This document shows positions 36,098 to 44,891 of a stretch of DNA of 64,000 nucleotides, one piece after another. The stretch comes from Thermodesulfobium sp. 4217-1 (GTDB lineage: Bacteria; Thermodesulfobiota; Thermodesulfobiia; Thermodesulfobiales; Thermodesulfobiaceae): positions 20,998 to 84,997 of the forward strand of contig NZ_JBAGBW010000006.1 of NCBI RefSeq assembly GCF_039822205.1, in the 5' to 3' direction. Below the pieces are notes generated by a model. That model was given only the letters and a program-made list of their open reading frames with translations. It searched no databases and was not told the DNA's origin. Numbering within the stretch: the stretch's first letter is position 1; each line of letters opens with the position of its first letter. A program made the position numbers and the translations under genes.

Positions 36098-36519
36098 TCA
36101 CTAGCCCCCTTTAAATTAAAATAAGACAATAGAATATATAAGAACAGTAAACCCTAAGTCCTATCCTCCCTTCTATCAGAATTGTCAGCTAATTTACAAA
36201 GTAATAAAAACTACCTACTTGTATGTCAGCTTTTAAGATTATAACATTCAAAAGTAAAATCCATATATATACAATTTTTATCAATTATTTAAAAATTACT
36301 AATTGATTTTAGAGATTTTTAAGTCAAATTTTATATAATATAAAGCCATTTCTAATAATATAAACTCTAAATATTAGTTAAAATAATATTTTTTTTACTA
36401 TTTTTTTATTAATTAACAAAATTATTAATTTAATTTTTTATTATCATAATCCAATAATATTCTTAGTTTCTCCTTCAAAAAATTTATTATATTTTTCACA
36501 ATAAATTTAGTAATATATC
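36098..36519. other. AT-rich gap between MFS and nhaC genes
   Basis: 422 bp without a convincing ORF. Two direct copies of TGTCAGCT at 36183-36190 and 36224-36231 are 41 bp apart upstream of the MFS gene and could be regulator half-sites. The nhaC-proximal half is almost pure A/T with no clear terminator. Confidence 0.35.
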
Positions 36520-37860
36520 TTATGTCTTTAGCCTTATCAATTTTCTCTTTGCACCATCCTTAAATAGAATTTGTAATAAATTTGAAATTGGAAAAATATA
36601 CAGATAAAATGCATAAGGGATAAAGCCATACATACTTACGCTCAAAGTTGCCGTACAAATCATTGCAGCAATATTCCAGGGTATCAAAGCTGATGTGAGT
36701 ATACAGGAATTTTCAATATCCAACGCAAATTTATACTTTCCATCTTTATGATAGCAACCCTTCATTATTTCATCTGTCATTACTACAGCAATAGACTGTG
36801 TACATCCAAAAGCAGCAGTCATAGTGCTAATAACAGTTGTCAATAGATACAGTAAAAGTCCACTCAGCTTTAATCTCATCAAATAGTTCTTTATACCCTC
36901 AAAAGCGTTTATCCCCTCAAGTATGCCTGCCAAACAACATGCAGTAAAAATAGCCATGCAAGCTTTAGACATTGACTCAATCCCACCGCCTTCCAAAATA
37001 TTCCTAAGTGGATCGAATTGTCCAAGCTTTAAACCAAACAGGATGTCCTCCAAAACCTTTACCGGATGAAGACCCTGCACAACAACAGCCACGATAGATG
37101 CCGAAATCATGCTGAGCAGCATCGCATACTTTATGTTCACTCTCAATAAAGATAAAATTAATATTATTAAGATAGGTATAAATACCACCATGCCAACGTT
37201 AAAGGACTTGTAAATCTCGCCTGTCAGGTTGTTATTGGCCAAGTCCAAAGGACTTAACTTTGAAAATTCATAATAAAAGGCAATAGACAAAAGAAATGGT
37301 AGGAGTGAAGAGTAAAGCATATTTTTTATATTTTTGAACAAGTTAGTGCCAGTCAAATTGGATACCAGGATGGCACTTGAAGACATAGGAGAACACCTGT
37401 CTCCGAAATAAACGCCCGCAATAATAGCGCCCGCAGCTAAGTTTAAGTTCACATCTCCAGATTTTGCCAGTATTATAAGCGGCAACCCCACGATACTAAC
37501 AGTACCAGTTGCAGAACCCAACAAAAAGGATGCCCCGCAGCAAATTAGGAAAGATAATAGTATGAAATCATCAGGTTTAATAAATCTAAGACTGTAATAT
37601 ACTATTCCAGGTATCGTTCCAGAAGCCATCCATGCACCAGACACTGCTCCTATAAGAAAAAGTATCTGGACGACCAATATAGATTTTTTACCGCCCTTAT
37701 ATGACATCCTATATAAATCCCTTATGGAGTAGCCTTTTTTTATGCCTATGAATACAAATATAAGCCAGCATATCAGTAGCAAGTATCCAATAAAGACGTT
37801 CATTAGGACTCCAAGGACGATAGTCAAAATTGATGCAAAAAATCCAATATAAATTTCCAT
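36520..37860 (-). CDS. NhaC-family Na+/H+ antiporter
   Basis: 446 aa, about 11 helices. Marks of the NhaC family: GAVSGAWMASGTIPGIVYY near residue 75, FLLGSATGTVSIVGLPLIILA near 115 and AGVYFGDRCSPMSSSAILVSNLTGTN with the conserved GDRxSPMS near 152. Probably exchanges sodium and protons; some relatives swap organic acids (malate/lactate) instead. The frame starts at 37869, but AAGGAT fits ATG 37860 better. Divergent from a LysR regulator with a large dyad in between, suggesting regulation by it. Confidence 0.85.
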   Translation of the reverse strand: MEIYIGFFASILTIVLGVLMNVFIGYLLLICWLIFVFIGIKKGYSIRDLYRMSYKGGKKSILVVQILFLIGAVSGAWMASGTIPGIVYYSLRFIKPDDFILLSFLICCGASFLLGSATGTVSIVGLPLIILAKSGDVNLNLAAGAIIAGVYFGDRCSPMSSSAILVSNLTGTNLFKNIKNMLYSSLLPFLLSIAFYYEFSKLSPLDLANNNLTGEIYKSFNVGMVVFIPILIILILSLLRVNIKYAMLLSMISASIVAVVVQGLHPVKVLEDILFGLKLGQFDPLRNILEGGGIESMSKACMAIFTACCLAGILEGINAFEGIKNYLMRLKLSGLLLYLLTTVISTMTAAFGCTQSIAVVMTDEIMKGCYHKDGKYKFALDIENSCILTSALIPWNIAAMICTATLSVSMYGFIPYAFYLYIFPISNLLQILFKDGAKRKLIRLKT

Positions 37861-37944
37861 GAGCACCATCCTTAAAATTTATTTAGCATAAAAATTACTT
37901 ATTATTTTCAAAATAATTATAATGAGTTATTATATATATGAAAA

Positions 37945-37981
37945 ATATCTAATTAATATAATATTTATATTGATTAGATAT
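37945..37981. promoter_or_regulatory. 37-bp dyad between nhaC and lysR
   Basis: Arms 37945-37961 and 37965-37981 (17 bp each, one mismatch) around a 3-bp centre; outer part ATATCTAAT...ATTAGATAT. It ends 19 bp before the LysR start, overlapping its ribosome-site region, the expected place for an autoregulated LysR-type binding site that also faces nhaC. Confidence 0.65.
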
Positions 37982-38000
37982 ATATCGCAGGAGGTTAAGA

Positions 38001-38864
38001 ATGGATTTAAGACAGCTTTCTTATTTTTTAGCAATTGCAGAAGAGGGCAATATTACTAAGGCAGCTGAAAAGCTCCATATAGCTCAACCACCGCTAAGCC
38101 AGCAGCTTAAACTTCTGGAGAAAGAGCTTGGAGTAGTTCTAATAGAGAGAAGCACGCGAAAGATACAGATAACAAACGCAGGCAAACTTCTTCAGAATCG
38201 AGCAAAACAAATTCTAGAACTTGCAAAAAAAACGTCAAAAGAGCTTAGCGATCTGAAAGAAGGTCTTCAGGGCACTCTTTCGATCGGCACCATATCATCA
38301 GCAGGTGAGACTATATTGCCTTTGAAAATCAGAAGTTATCACGAAAATTATCCTGGAATAGATTTTCACATAAGAGAGGGGAGCTCATTTGAGATAATAG
38401 AGATGTTAAAAAGCGGAGTCGTTGAAATTGGCATTATACGTACGCCTATAGATCAGGATATTTTTGAATATATAAGTCTCCCAGAAGAACCTATGGTAGC
38501 AGGCGCAATTGAAAAGAAATTCTGGAACGATGAAAAAGAACAAATAGATCTTGTTGAGTTAAAGAATAAGCCTTTATTGATGCACAACAGATTCCAAAAT
38601 AATATTGAAGACGCCTGTAAAAAGGCAGGATTTGAACCCAAAATCATTTGCAGAGCTGACGATACAAGATCTATGCTCATCTGGGCTAACACAGGTATGG
38701 GCATTGCGATAATTCCAAAAGACATGACAGGTTTGTTAATGAATTCAAACATCGTATATAAAGAAATAAGAGAGAGATCTCTCTTTACAAGAGCGGTATT
38801 GTTATGGATAAAAAACCAATATCTTTCATTGCCTGCCAGGTATTTCTTGAAAATGTTTAAATAG
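38001..38864 (+). CDS. LysR-family transcriptional regulator
   Basis: 287 aa. N-terminal HTH (MDLRQLSYFLAIAEEGNITKAAEKLHIAQPPLSQQLKLLEKELGV), then a helical linker and a type 2 periplasmic-binding-like effector domain (GTLSIGTISSAGETILPLKI...). Divergent from nhaC with a 17+17-bp dyad between, so it most likely controls itself and the antiporter gene. ATG 38001 follows GGAGG by 7 nt. Effector unknown; many LysR proteins beside organic-acid transporters sense the transported acid. Confidence 0.92.
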   Translation: MDLRQLSYFLAIAEEGNITKAAEKLHIAQPPLSQQLKLLEKELGVVLIERSTRKIQITNAGKLLQNRAKQILELAKKTSKELSDLKEGLQGTLSIGTISSAGETILPLKIRSYHENYPGIDFHIREGSSFEIIEMLKSGVVEIGIIRTPIDQDIFEYISLPEEPMVAGAIEKKFWNDEKEQIDLVELKNKPLLMHNRFQNNIEDACKKAGFEPKIICRADDTRSMLIWANTGMGIAIIPKDMTGLLMNSNIVYKEIRERSLFTRAVLLWIKNQYLSLPARYFLKMFK

Positions 38865-38939
38865 GGCCAAGGCTAAAAAGCAGGATAACAGAAAAATATT
38901 TAAACAATTTTTTGTAAAAGTTCAAAAGTCATTAAAAAA

Positions 38940-38982
38940 GGGGGGGGCTAAAAAATAAAGCCCCCTGATTTCTCAGGGGGCT
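38940..38982 (-). terminator. Terminator of porin gene copy 1, with extra C-tract
   Basis: Minus strand AGCCCCCTGA, GAAA loop, TCAGGGGGCT (38959-38982), then TTTATTTTTT. A further AGCCCCCCCC follows (G8 on the plus strand, 38940-38947) and could pair with the second arm instead, giving two exclusive hairpins. Copy 2 lacks this third segment. Confidence 0.85.
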
Positions 38983-38994
38983 AAAGTGTGGTTT

Positions 38995-40698
38995 TTAGAA
39001 CTTTACGTCCATCTGAATATAGTATCTTTGATCCTTGTCGATCTGATCTGGGTTAAAGGTATAGTAGGTATAATAATTGTACCCATAAATGCTCACAGCA
39101 TTAGTTTGATAGGGCTTCTTACCTTTCCAATAGTCGTAGTTAAGAGTCAGGGTTGCATTCTTTGCTACAGGGAGTGTGTAATAGACGTTGTAATAGTCTT
39201 TGTAATCAGTTGAGCCCATAGTGTTTATTATCAATGGGTTGTACCACTTGTTGTTGCCAAACCAGAAGTCACCTGTGAGGGCTCCTACTGGAAGGGGAAT
39301 GGTAGCACCAATTCTGAATGCTCCACCGCTAACAGAGCCAATGCTTGTGTAGGTGTATGGAGAAGGAGAACCTAGGAAGTTAGGTCCATAAACTCCATTT
39401 GGCATATCTGTGGATGTACCGTTGTATCCTGCCCACATATTTATGTTATAGATGTTCCAGTTTGCTATGACTGCCCATGAACTATATTTACCGTAGTTAT
39501 ATATATCATTGAGTGAGTCTGTAAACATACTAAACTTTGAAATAGAGCCATAGTCTGCCTCAAGTCCTATTGTATCAAAGAGTTTCGTCTTTAGGTTGAG
39601 GATATAGAGATCTTTGTCTTTCAAACCTTGACTCTCAGCAGTAGAGGTAACCGAGCCTGCATCAAAGAGCTTGACCCATGCAGCAGAAACTGAGGTTGAT
39701 GGAAGCATATTGCTAAGGTCAAATATCGCCATAGCTCCTTCTGTTCCTGTGTCTGCAAACAGGTTGCTGTAATATGCTCCTGAGTCCATAGTAGGAAGTC
39801 TGCCAAGTACGAAGGTTACAGGATATGGGTTCAGAGTCCATGTGATATACGATCTCTCTACATAAAGGGTGTTGCTATCGTCGTTGTAACCTGTAAGTGA
39901 TGCATAAATTGGATTACTATTAGAAGATCCATTGCTGTTTACTCCGGCATTCTTCTCCATAGTAAGCCTTGCATTGAAGGCTATGTTGTCTGCAACTGGT
40001 GCTGCAACATTTAGCCTTACCCTATAACGCATAAAAGTATTGTTCTTTGCATCGCTTTTTGCTACAGGAACACCATTTATAGCAAGATTCCCATTAGGAT
40101 CATAAAGAGTGCCATGAGGGAAGGTTCCAGACCAGTAATATCCTGCAGGATCGGTAAGTGTCCCCACGATGTATCCATTGGCAGAAGGCCCAGTAGTACT
40201 GAGCGAAACGACATTTGCATATGGAGCAGTAGGAGTATAGGAATATGGATTCAGCCCATAATATGTCGCCTTTTCGCTGCCAAATCTAAATCTTGCATCT
40301 CCTGTGAAGTTCACAGTGTCAAGAGCTGCTCGCTTCTCAAGCGCTGAAACTCTGACGTTTAGAGAAGCTAATTCTGACTTAAACTCTTCTGCTAACTTCA
40401 TAAGTGTTGCGATGTCGTTAGCATTTAACTGGATCTTTTGATCTTGTGCGTTTTGACCTTTTTCATAGGTGTCGAGCATTCTTGCAACTACCATTGCCAT
40501 CTCATAACGAGTGGCAAGTCTGTCACCTCTAAAAGTTCCGTCTCCATAACCAATGACCAATCCTTTTGCTGCTAAATCTTGCACTGCTTTGTATGCCCAA
40601 GAATTAGCTGGTACATCTGAGAATGGTCCTGCCATAGCTGGAACTGCAAGGGAGGCGATTAGTGATGCTACTACGAAAACAAAAGCTAATTTTCTCAT
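38995..40698 (-). CDS. SLH-domain outer-membrane porin, copy 1
   Basis: 567 aa. Signal peptide (LAFVFVVASLIASLAVPAMA/GPF), one SLH domain at about 24-80 (DVPANSWAYKAVQDLAAKGLVIGYGDGTF) and a coiled coil near 90-130 (ANDIATLMKLAEEFKSELAS). A long beta-rich aromatic barrel ends in a terminal Phe (IQMDVKF). SLH proteins of this build in diderms with Gram-positive ancestry or deep branches tie the outer membrane to peptidoglycan while forming a pore. Expression looks strong: own promoter, long leader, GC-rich terminator. Near copy of the gene at 51268; differences cluster in probable surface loops. Confidence 0.9.
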   Translation of the reverse strand: MRKLAFVFVVASLIASLAVPAMAGPFSDVPANSWAYKAVQDLAAKGLVIGYGDGTFRGDRLATRYEMAMVVARMLDTYEKGQNAQDQKIQLNANDIATLMKLAEEFKSELASLNVRVSALEKRAALDTVNFTGDARFRFGSEKATYYGLNPYSYTPTAPYANVVSLSTTGPSANGYIVGTLTDPAGYYWSGTFPHGTLYDPNGNLAINGVPVAKSDAKNNTFMRYRVRLNVAAPVADNIAFNARLTMEKNAGVNSNGSSNSNPIYASLTGYNDDSNTLYVERSYITWTLNPYPVTFVLGRLPTMDSGAYYSNLFADTGTEGAMAIFDLSNMLPSTSVSAAWVKLFDAGSVTSTAESQGLKDKDLYILNLKTKLFDTIGLEADYGSISKFSMFTDSLNDIYNYGKYSSWAVIANWNIYNINMWAGYNGTSTDMPNGVYGPNFLGSPSPYTYTSIGSVSGGAFRIGATIPLPVGALTGDFWFGNNKWYNPLIINTMGSTDYKDYYNVYYTLPVAKNATLTLNYDYWKGKKPYQTNAVSIYGYNYYTYYTFNPDQIDKDQRYYIQMDVKF

Positions 40699-40834
40699 CT
40701 TCTGATTTACCCCTTTAGGAAAATTTGTTTACTATATAAAAGCCTTCTACATGTCCTAAGCTTAATACGTAAAGCCTCCCTCCTCTTTACGAAAAATACT
40801 TAAGATAAATACAAAGATGCTTTTGTTTAAATAA

Positions 40835-40863
40835 AGATTAATATCTAAAAAAATATTTGTCAA
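40835..40863 (-). promoter_or_regulatory. Promoter of porin copy 1
   Basis: Minus strand TTGACA (40858-40863), 17 nt, TAATCT (40835-40840). Identical elements and spacing precede copy 2. A ~135-nt leader follows, with an AGGAGGGAGG stretch between CGTAAAG and CTTTACG arms in this copy only. Confidence 0.65.
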
Positions 40864-40931
40864 GAGATAATTATAAATAGAAAATATCTATTAAGAGTTT
40901 CTAAAAATCTAAAAAATTCTAAAACTTTTAC

Positions 40932-41441
40932 TTAGCTCTTTAGAATAGCAACTATTTCTCCAATATACAAGTCATGATAATCTTTATCCTTATACCACTG
41001 ATCGTCAATTTTCTTAGATGTGAAATTCTCTGGGCTAATAGGCTGACAGCACGCCTTTTTGCAAATCAAGACTTTAGAGGCCTCATCGTAATATGGGATG
41101 CCTTCGTAATGGCCAATGGTTAATCCAGATTTAGATATTTTATCCTCATTCCTCCCTGATACGCTGCCCATATAACTAAGTGATTTTTTGTATTTTTCAT
41201 GATCGAAAAATGAAAGTGAGAAACTGTCCGATCCATCGATAAACTCTTTTGTATATCTGGTCTTTCTTACAAATATGAATGCGCTGTTCTTGCCCCAGAT
41301 TACGCCCAGTCCGCCCCATGAAGCTGTCATGCTGTTTATCTTGCCTTCTTTTTCGGCTGTAATAAGCATCCAATCTTTGCCTATTATACGAAATGGGCTA
41401 AAATCAAATAAGTCAGGATCTACTAATTGAAATTTGTTCAT
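40932..41441 (-). CDS. Flavin reductase-like protein
   Basis: 169 aa of the FMN-binding split-barrel flavin reductase family: RIIGKDWMLITAEKEGKINSMTASWGGLGVIW is the flavin-binding N-terminal signature, then FVRKTRYTKEFI and FSLSFFDHEKY. Small cytoplasmic proteins of this type are common in anaerobes and may be flavoprotein electron carriers. Lies 66 nt after hutI, last gene of the minus-strand hutR-hutH-hutU-hutI series, but a metabolic link to histidine is not evident. A cysteine pair (CKKACC) near residue 132 is unusual. Confidence 0.8.
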   Translation of the reverse strand: MNKFQLVDPDLFDFSPFRIIGKDWMLITAEKEGKINSMTASWGGLGVIWGKNSAFIFVRKTRYTKEFIDGSDSFSLSFFDHEKYKKSLSYMGSVSGRNEDKISKSGLTIGHYEGIPYYDEASKVLICKKACCQPISPENFTSKKIDDQWYKDKDYHDLYIGEIVAILKS

Positions 41442-41506
41442 ATATTTTTCCTCGTTTCGAAAGATAGATTTGTGTCTCTCAACTATTATATCAGTCTAAG
41501 AATAGG

Positions 41507-42769
41507 CTAACACATGCCTACCTCGCTGTCATAAACCCTCTTTCCTCTCTTATAGGTACACCACACGGGATTTACTCCGTAATGATAAGGAATAAAGATA
41601 TGGCTATTTTCTTTCAAGATTACAAAGTCTGCCTGCTTTGATATTTCGATTGACCCAATTTGCTCTTGCTTTTGGACTGCAAAAGCTGCATTGACAGTAG
41701 CTGCCGATATAGCTTCGTTCACGCTCATGCCCATATTTATTACTGCAAGAGTTATTATCATTGGCATAGATTCTGTGTAAGAGCTTCCAGGGTTGCAGTC
41801 TGTTGCAATGGCAACAGGTATGCCGTAGTCAATTATCTCTCTTGCAGGGGCATACCTCTCCCTAAGGCTAAATGCCGTACCAGGGAGCAATGTAGCAATG
41901 CTTTCGCCCATTTTTAGTGCACGAAGCCCACTTCCATTGATCTTTAACAGGTGGTCACAAGAGACCAGCCTTAATTTCTCTGCCAGTTCACTGCAGCCAA
42001 TAGCCTTTATTTCGTCAGAATGAATCTTTGCCTTAAGCCCAAGTTCGATGCCTGATAGCAAAATCTTCTCCGTTTCAGCAGGACTGAAGACGCCCTCTTC
42101 ACAGAAGACGTCTATAAAATCAGCAAGTTTGTTTTCAGCAATATAGGGCAGCATATCGTTTATCAAAAGTTCTACATATTTCTTGCTGTTGCCCTTATAC
42201 TCTTTTGGCAGAGCATGAGCCCCAAGAAAGGTGGGAATAATTTGGGCATCCCCTACATCATTTACCATCTTAATAGCCTTTAGCATCTTTATCTCGTTTT
42301 CAAAATCTAAACCATATCCGCTCTTAGCTTCAAAGGTAGTCGTCCCATATTGGAAGAAGGTCTTCACCCTTTTAGCGAGATCTGTAGCAATCTCTTCTAC
42401 CGATGCCTTTCTAATGTTTTCAACAGTGCTAAGAATCCCCCCGCCAGCCTGAAGTATTTCAATATAGGTCTTCCCCTCAAGCCTTATCCTGAACTCTTGT
42501 TCTCTTGTGCCCAGAAAAACTGAGTGCGTGTGCGGATCTACGAACCCAGGCAGCAGAGCCCTTCCCCCTACATCTACAATATCTCTTGTCACGCCTTTAT
42601 ATTTTTCTAACAAAACCTCAGTTTTGCCAATATCCTTTATTACCCCACTGTCAATTGCAATGGCTGAGTTTTCAGAAATTGATAGCTCATTCATCTCATC
42701 CTTTATTTTTGGTTTCTTAGAGCTATTTGACAGAGTATATATGTTTGCATTAATGAGCAAAAGATCCAT
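41507..42769 (-). CDS. hutI: Imidazolonepropionase
   Basis: 420 aa, amidohydrolase fold. Metal ligands in DPHTHSVFLGTREQEF near residue 78, KIHSDEI near 247 and the catalytic ATDCNPGS near 322. Hydrolyses 4-imidazolone-5-propionate to N-formimino-L-glutamate, third step of histidine degradation. Starts directly after the hutU stop (no gap), so it is co-translated. Confidence 0.96.
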   Translation of the reverse strand: MDLLLINANIYTLSNSSKKPKIKDEMNELSISENSAIAIDSGVIKDIGKTEVLLEKYKGVTRDIVDVGGRALLPGFVDPHTHSVFLGTREQEFRIRLEGKTYIEILQAGGGILSTVENIRKASVEEIATDLAKRVKTFFQYGTTTFEAKSGYGLDFENEIKMLKAIKMVNDVGDAQIIPTFLGAHALPKEYKGNSKKYVELLINDMLPYIAENKLADFIDVFCEEGVFSPAETEKILLSGIELGLKAKIHSDEIKAIGCSELAEKLRLVSCDHLLKINGSGLRALKMGESIATLLPGTAFSLRERYAPAREIIDYGIPVAIATDCNPGSSYTESMPMIITLAVINMGMSVNEAISAATVNAAFAVQKQEQIGSIEISKQADFVILKENSHIFIPYHYGVNPVWCTYKRGKRVYDSEVGMC

Positions 42770-44776
42770 TTATTTCTCACCAAGCTTTTCTTTTACCGCT
42801 CTGTCAATAAGGCTGTCATCAGCTATCTGAGGAATTGTTATTGTTCCATTTTGGTCTGTGTTGTATTGCTCTGATACATCAATTGCATTTTTGTTCCTTG
42901 CCCAAGCCCTTCTTGACACACCTATCATCGCATCCCAATCCAGAGCCCTTTTTATTATCTTATCAACCCTCTCCGAGCCATCCAGCACAAGCCCAAATCC
43001 TCCGTTTATAGCCTTTCCTATTCCCACTCCTCCACCATTAGACAATACAGCCATACTCATACCGCGCGCTGCGTTACCTGCAAAGCAGTGTACTGCCATA
43101 TCAGCCATCATATTGCTGCCATCTTTGATATTCGCCGTCTCACGAAATGGCGAGTCGGTACCTCCGGTATCGTGATGATCTCTGCCCAACATTACTGGAC
43201 CTATTTCATTTTTTCTTATCATATCGTTGAACTTTAAGGCTATATCCACTCTTGTTTGGGCATCTGCATAAAGTATTCTTGCCTCTGTGCCGACTACCAG
43301 CTTATTTTCTTCCGCTGATACTATCCAGTGATAATTGTCCCTATCCTGCATCCTCCTATTTGGATCTATGATGCTTGCTGCAGCCCTGTCAGTTTTTTGT
43401 AAGTCTTTATGATCCCTCGACAAACATACCCACCTAAATGGCCCATAGCCATAATCAAAGTACATTGGTCCCATAATATCTTCCACATAAGATGGCAGAA
43501 CAAATCCCTCATCGGTGTTAACTTTGTTTAATGCCACCTCCTTAACCCCAGCGTCAAAGACTGCCTTTAGGAAGCTATTTCCATAGTCCCAAAAATAGCC
43601 GCCTCTTTGCTTGAGAATCTGAATTACATCGAAGTGTTTTTTTAGAGACTTGTTCACATACTCTTTAAACTTGGGGTGATCACTTTGTATCATCTTAATG
43701 GATTCCTCGTATGTCAAACCCTGTGGTATATATCCGCCATCATAAGGCACATGACAGGATGTTTGATCGCTGATAAGCTCAGGTTTTATATTTTTCTCAA
43801 CCATATATTCAAGTAAATCAACTATATTGCCATGATATGCTATAGATATGCTCTTCTTTGAATCAAGATACTTTTTTGCGATATCAAAAATCTCATCAAG
43901 GTCGGTGCTAATCTTGCTTACCCACCCTTGTTCATATCTGGTCTGTATTCTTGATCTCTCAACTTCAGCTATAATCCCAACTCCATTTGCTATCTCTACA
44001 GCTTTCGGTTGAGCCCCGCTCATTCCGCCCAAACCCGAGCTTACGAATAAGTGCCCAGAAAGATCCTTGTCCCAGGGAACGTCCAGAAACATCTTTGCAG
44101 CGTTCAATATTGTTATATATGTTCCGTGAACGATGCCCTGAGGACCTATATACATCCAGCCTCCAGCAGTCATCTGACCATAATTTGCCACGCCCAATTG
44201 AGCTGCTATATGCCAATCATCTGGGTTGTCGAACATGCCGACCATCATAGAGTTTGTATTTATAACTCTTGGAGCCTCTTTATGCGAAGGGAATAGACCC
44301 AGTGGGTGGCCTGACATCACTACTAAGGTCTCTTCATCTGTCATTACTTTTAGATACTCTTTCACCAATCTGTACTGCATCCAGTTTTGAAATACCTGAC
44401 CAGTTTCCCCATAAGTTACAAGCTCATAGGGGTACAAAGCTATGTCAAAGTCCAAATTGTTGTCTATCATAACCTGAAAGGCCCTGCCCTCAATTGTCTG
44501 GCCCTCATAATCGCTTATTGGCCTGCCATATATTCTGCCTTCAGGCCTGTATCTGTATCCATATATCCTGCCCCTTGTGGTCAACTCTTCCATAAATTCG
44601 GGCGCAAGCTTTTCATGCAGATGCTTTGGCACATATCTAAGCGCATTCTTAAGCGCCAATTTTGTTTGATTTAAGTTCAGATTAAAATATCTTGCCGGAG
44701 CCCGTCTGATACCATCCAGAAACTTTGGCTCCTCAGGCAAATCGTCTGGCAGACTTATCTTTCTTAAATTTGTCAT
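42770..44776 (-). CDS. hutU: Urocanate hydratase (long form)
   Basis: 668 aa; converts urocanate to imidazolonepropionate with NAD+ as electrophile. Seen: NYGQMTAGGWMYIGPQGIVHGTYIT, SSGLGGMSGAQPKAVEIA (NAD-binding glycine region), SDQTSCHVPYDGGYIPQG and the C-terminal LGRDHHDTGGTDSPFRETANI and GGVGIGKAINGG. About 110 residues longer than the classical ~555-aa enzyme, with the extra N-terminus (RRAPARYFNLNLNQ) seen in the long urocanase type of anaerobes. A 115-nt gap separates it from hutH. Confidence 0.95.
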   Translation of the reverse strand: MTNLRKISLPDDLPEEPKFLDGIRRAPARYFNLNLNQTKLALKNALRYVPKHLHEKLAPEFMEELTTRGRIYGYRYRPEGRIYGRPISDYEGQTIEGRAFQVMIDNNLDFDIALYPYELVTYGETGQVFQNWMQYRLVKEYLKVMTDEETLVVMSGHPLGLFPSHKEAPRVINTNSMMVGMFDNPDDWHIAAQLGVANYGQMTAGGWMYIGPQGIVHGTYITILNAAKMFLDVPWDKDLSGHLFVSSGLGGMSGAQPKAVEIANGVGIIAEVERSRIQTRYEQGWVSKISTDLDEIFDIAKKYLDSKKSISIAYHGNIVDLLEYMVEKNIKPELISDQTSCHVPYDGGYIPQGLTYEESIKMIQSDHPKFKEYVNKSLKKHFDVIQILKQRGGYFWDYGNSFLKAVFDAGVKEVALNKVNTDEGFVLPSYVEDIMGPMYFDYGYGPFRWVCLSRDHKDLQKTDRAAASIIDPNRRMQDRDNYHWIVSAEENKLVVGTEARILYADAQTRVDIALKFNDMIRKNEIGPVMLGRDHHDTGGTDSPFRETANIKDGSNMMADMAVHCFAGNAARGMSMAVLSNGGGVGIGKAINGGFGLVLDGSERVDKIIKRALDWDAMIGVSRRAWARNKNAIDVSEQYNTDQNGTITIPQIADDSLIDRAVKEKLGEK

Positions 44777-44891
44777 TTTACTTCCTCCTAAAAATTTTTT
44801 AAGCTAAGATGTCTTATAACTTGAAAAAGTCCTTAACCTAAAAAAGCTATTTTTTAAATGTAGGACACTCTTAAGCCAACTTTTCCGTTCT

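Larger units (their letters stand above)
38959..40863 (-). repeat. Direct repeat copy 1: promoter-porin-terminator unit
   Basis: About 1.9 kb, repeated in the same orientation at 51232-53161. The unit includes promoter, leader, whole porin gene and terminator hairpin. The first ~845 coding bp are almost identical between copies; leader and 3' half are diverged. The two copies bracket the hut island. Confidence 0.9.

Noticed and set aside
36183..36231. TGTCAGCT direct repeats as a CRISPR-like or mobile repeat
   Set aside because: Only two 8-bp copies, 41 bp apart; at most regulator half-sites.
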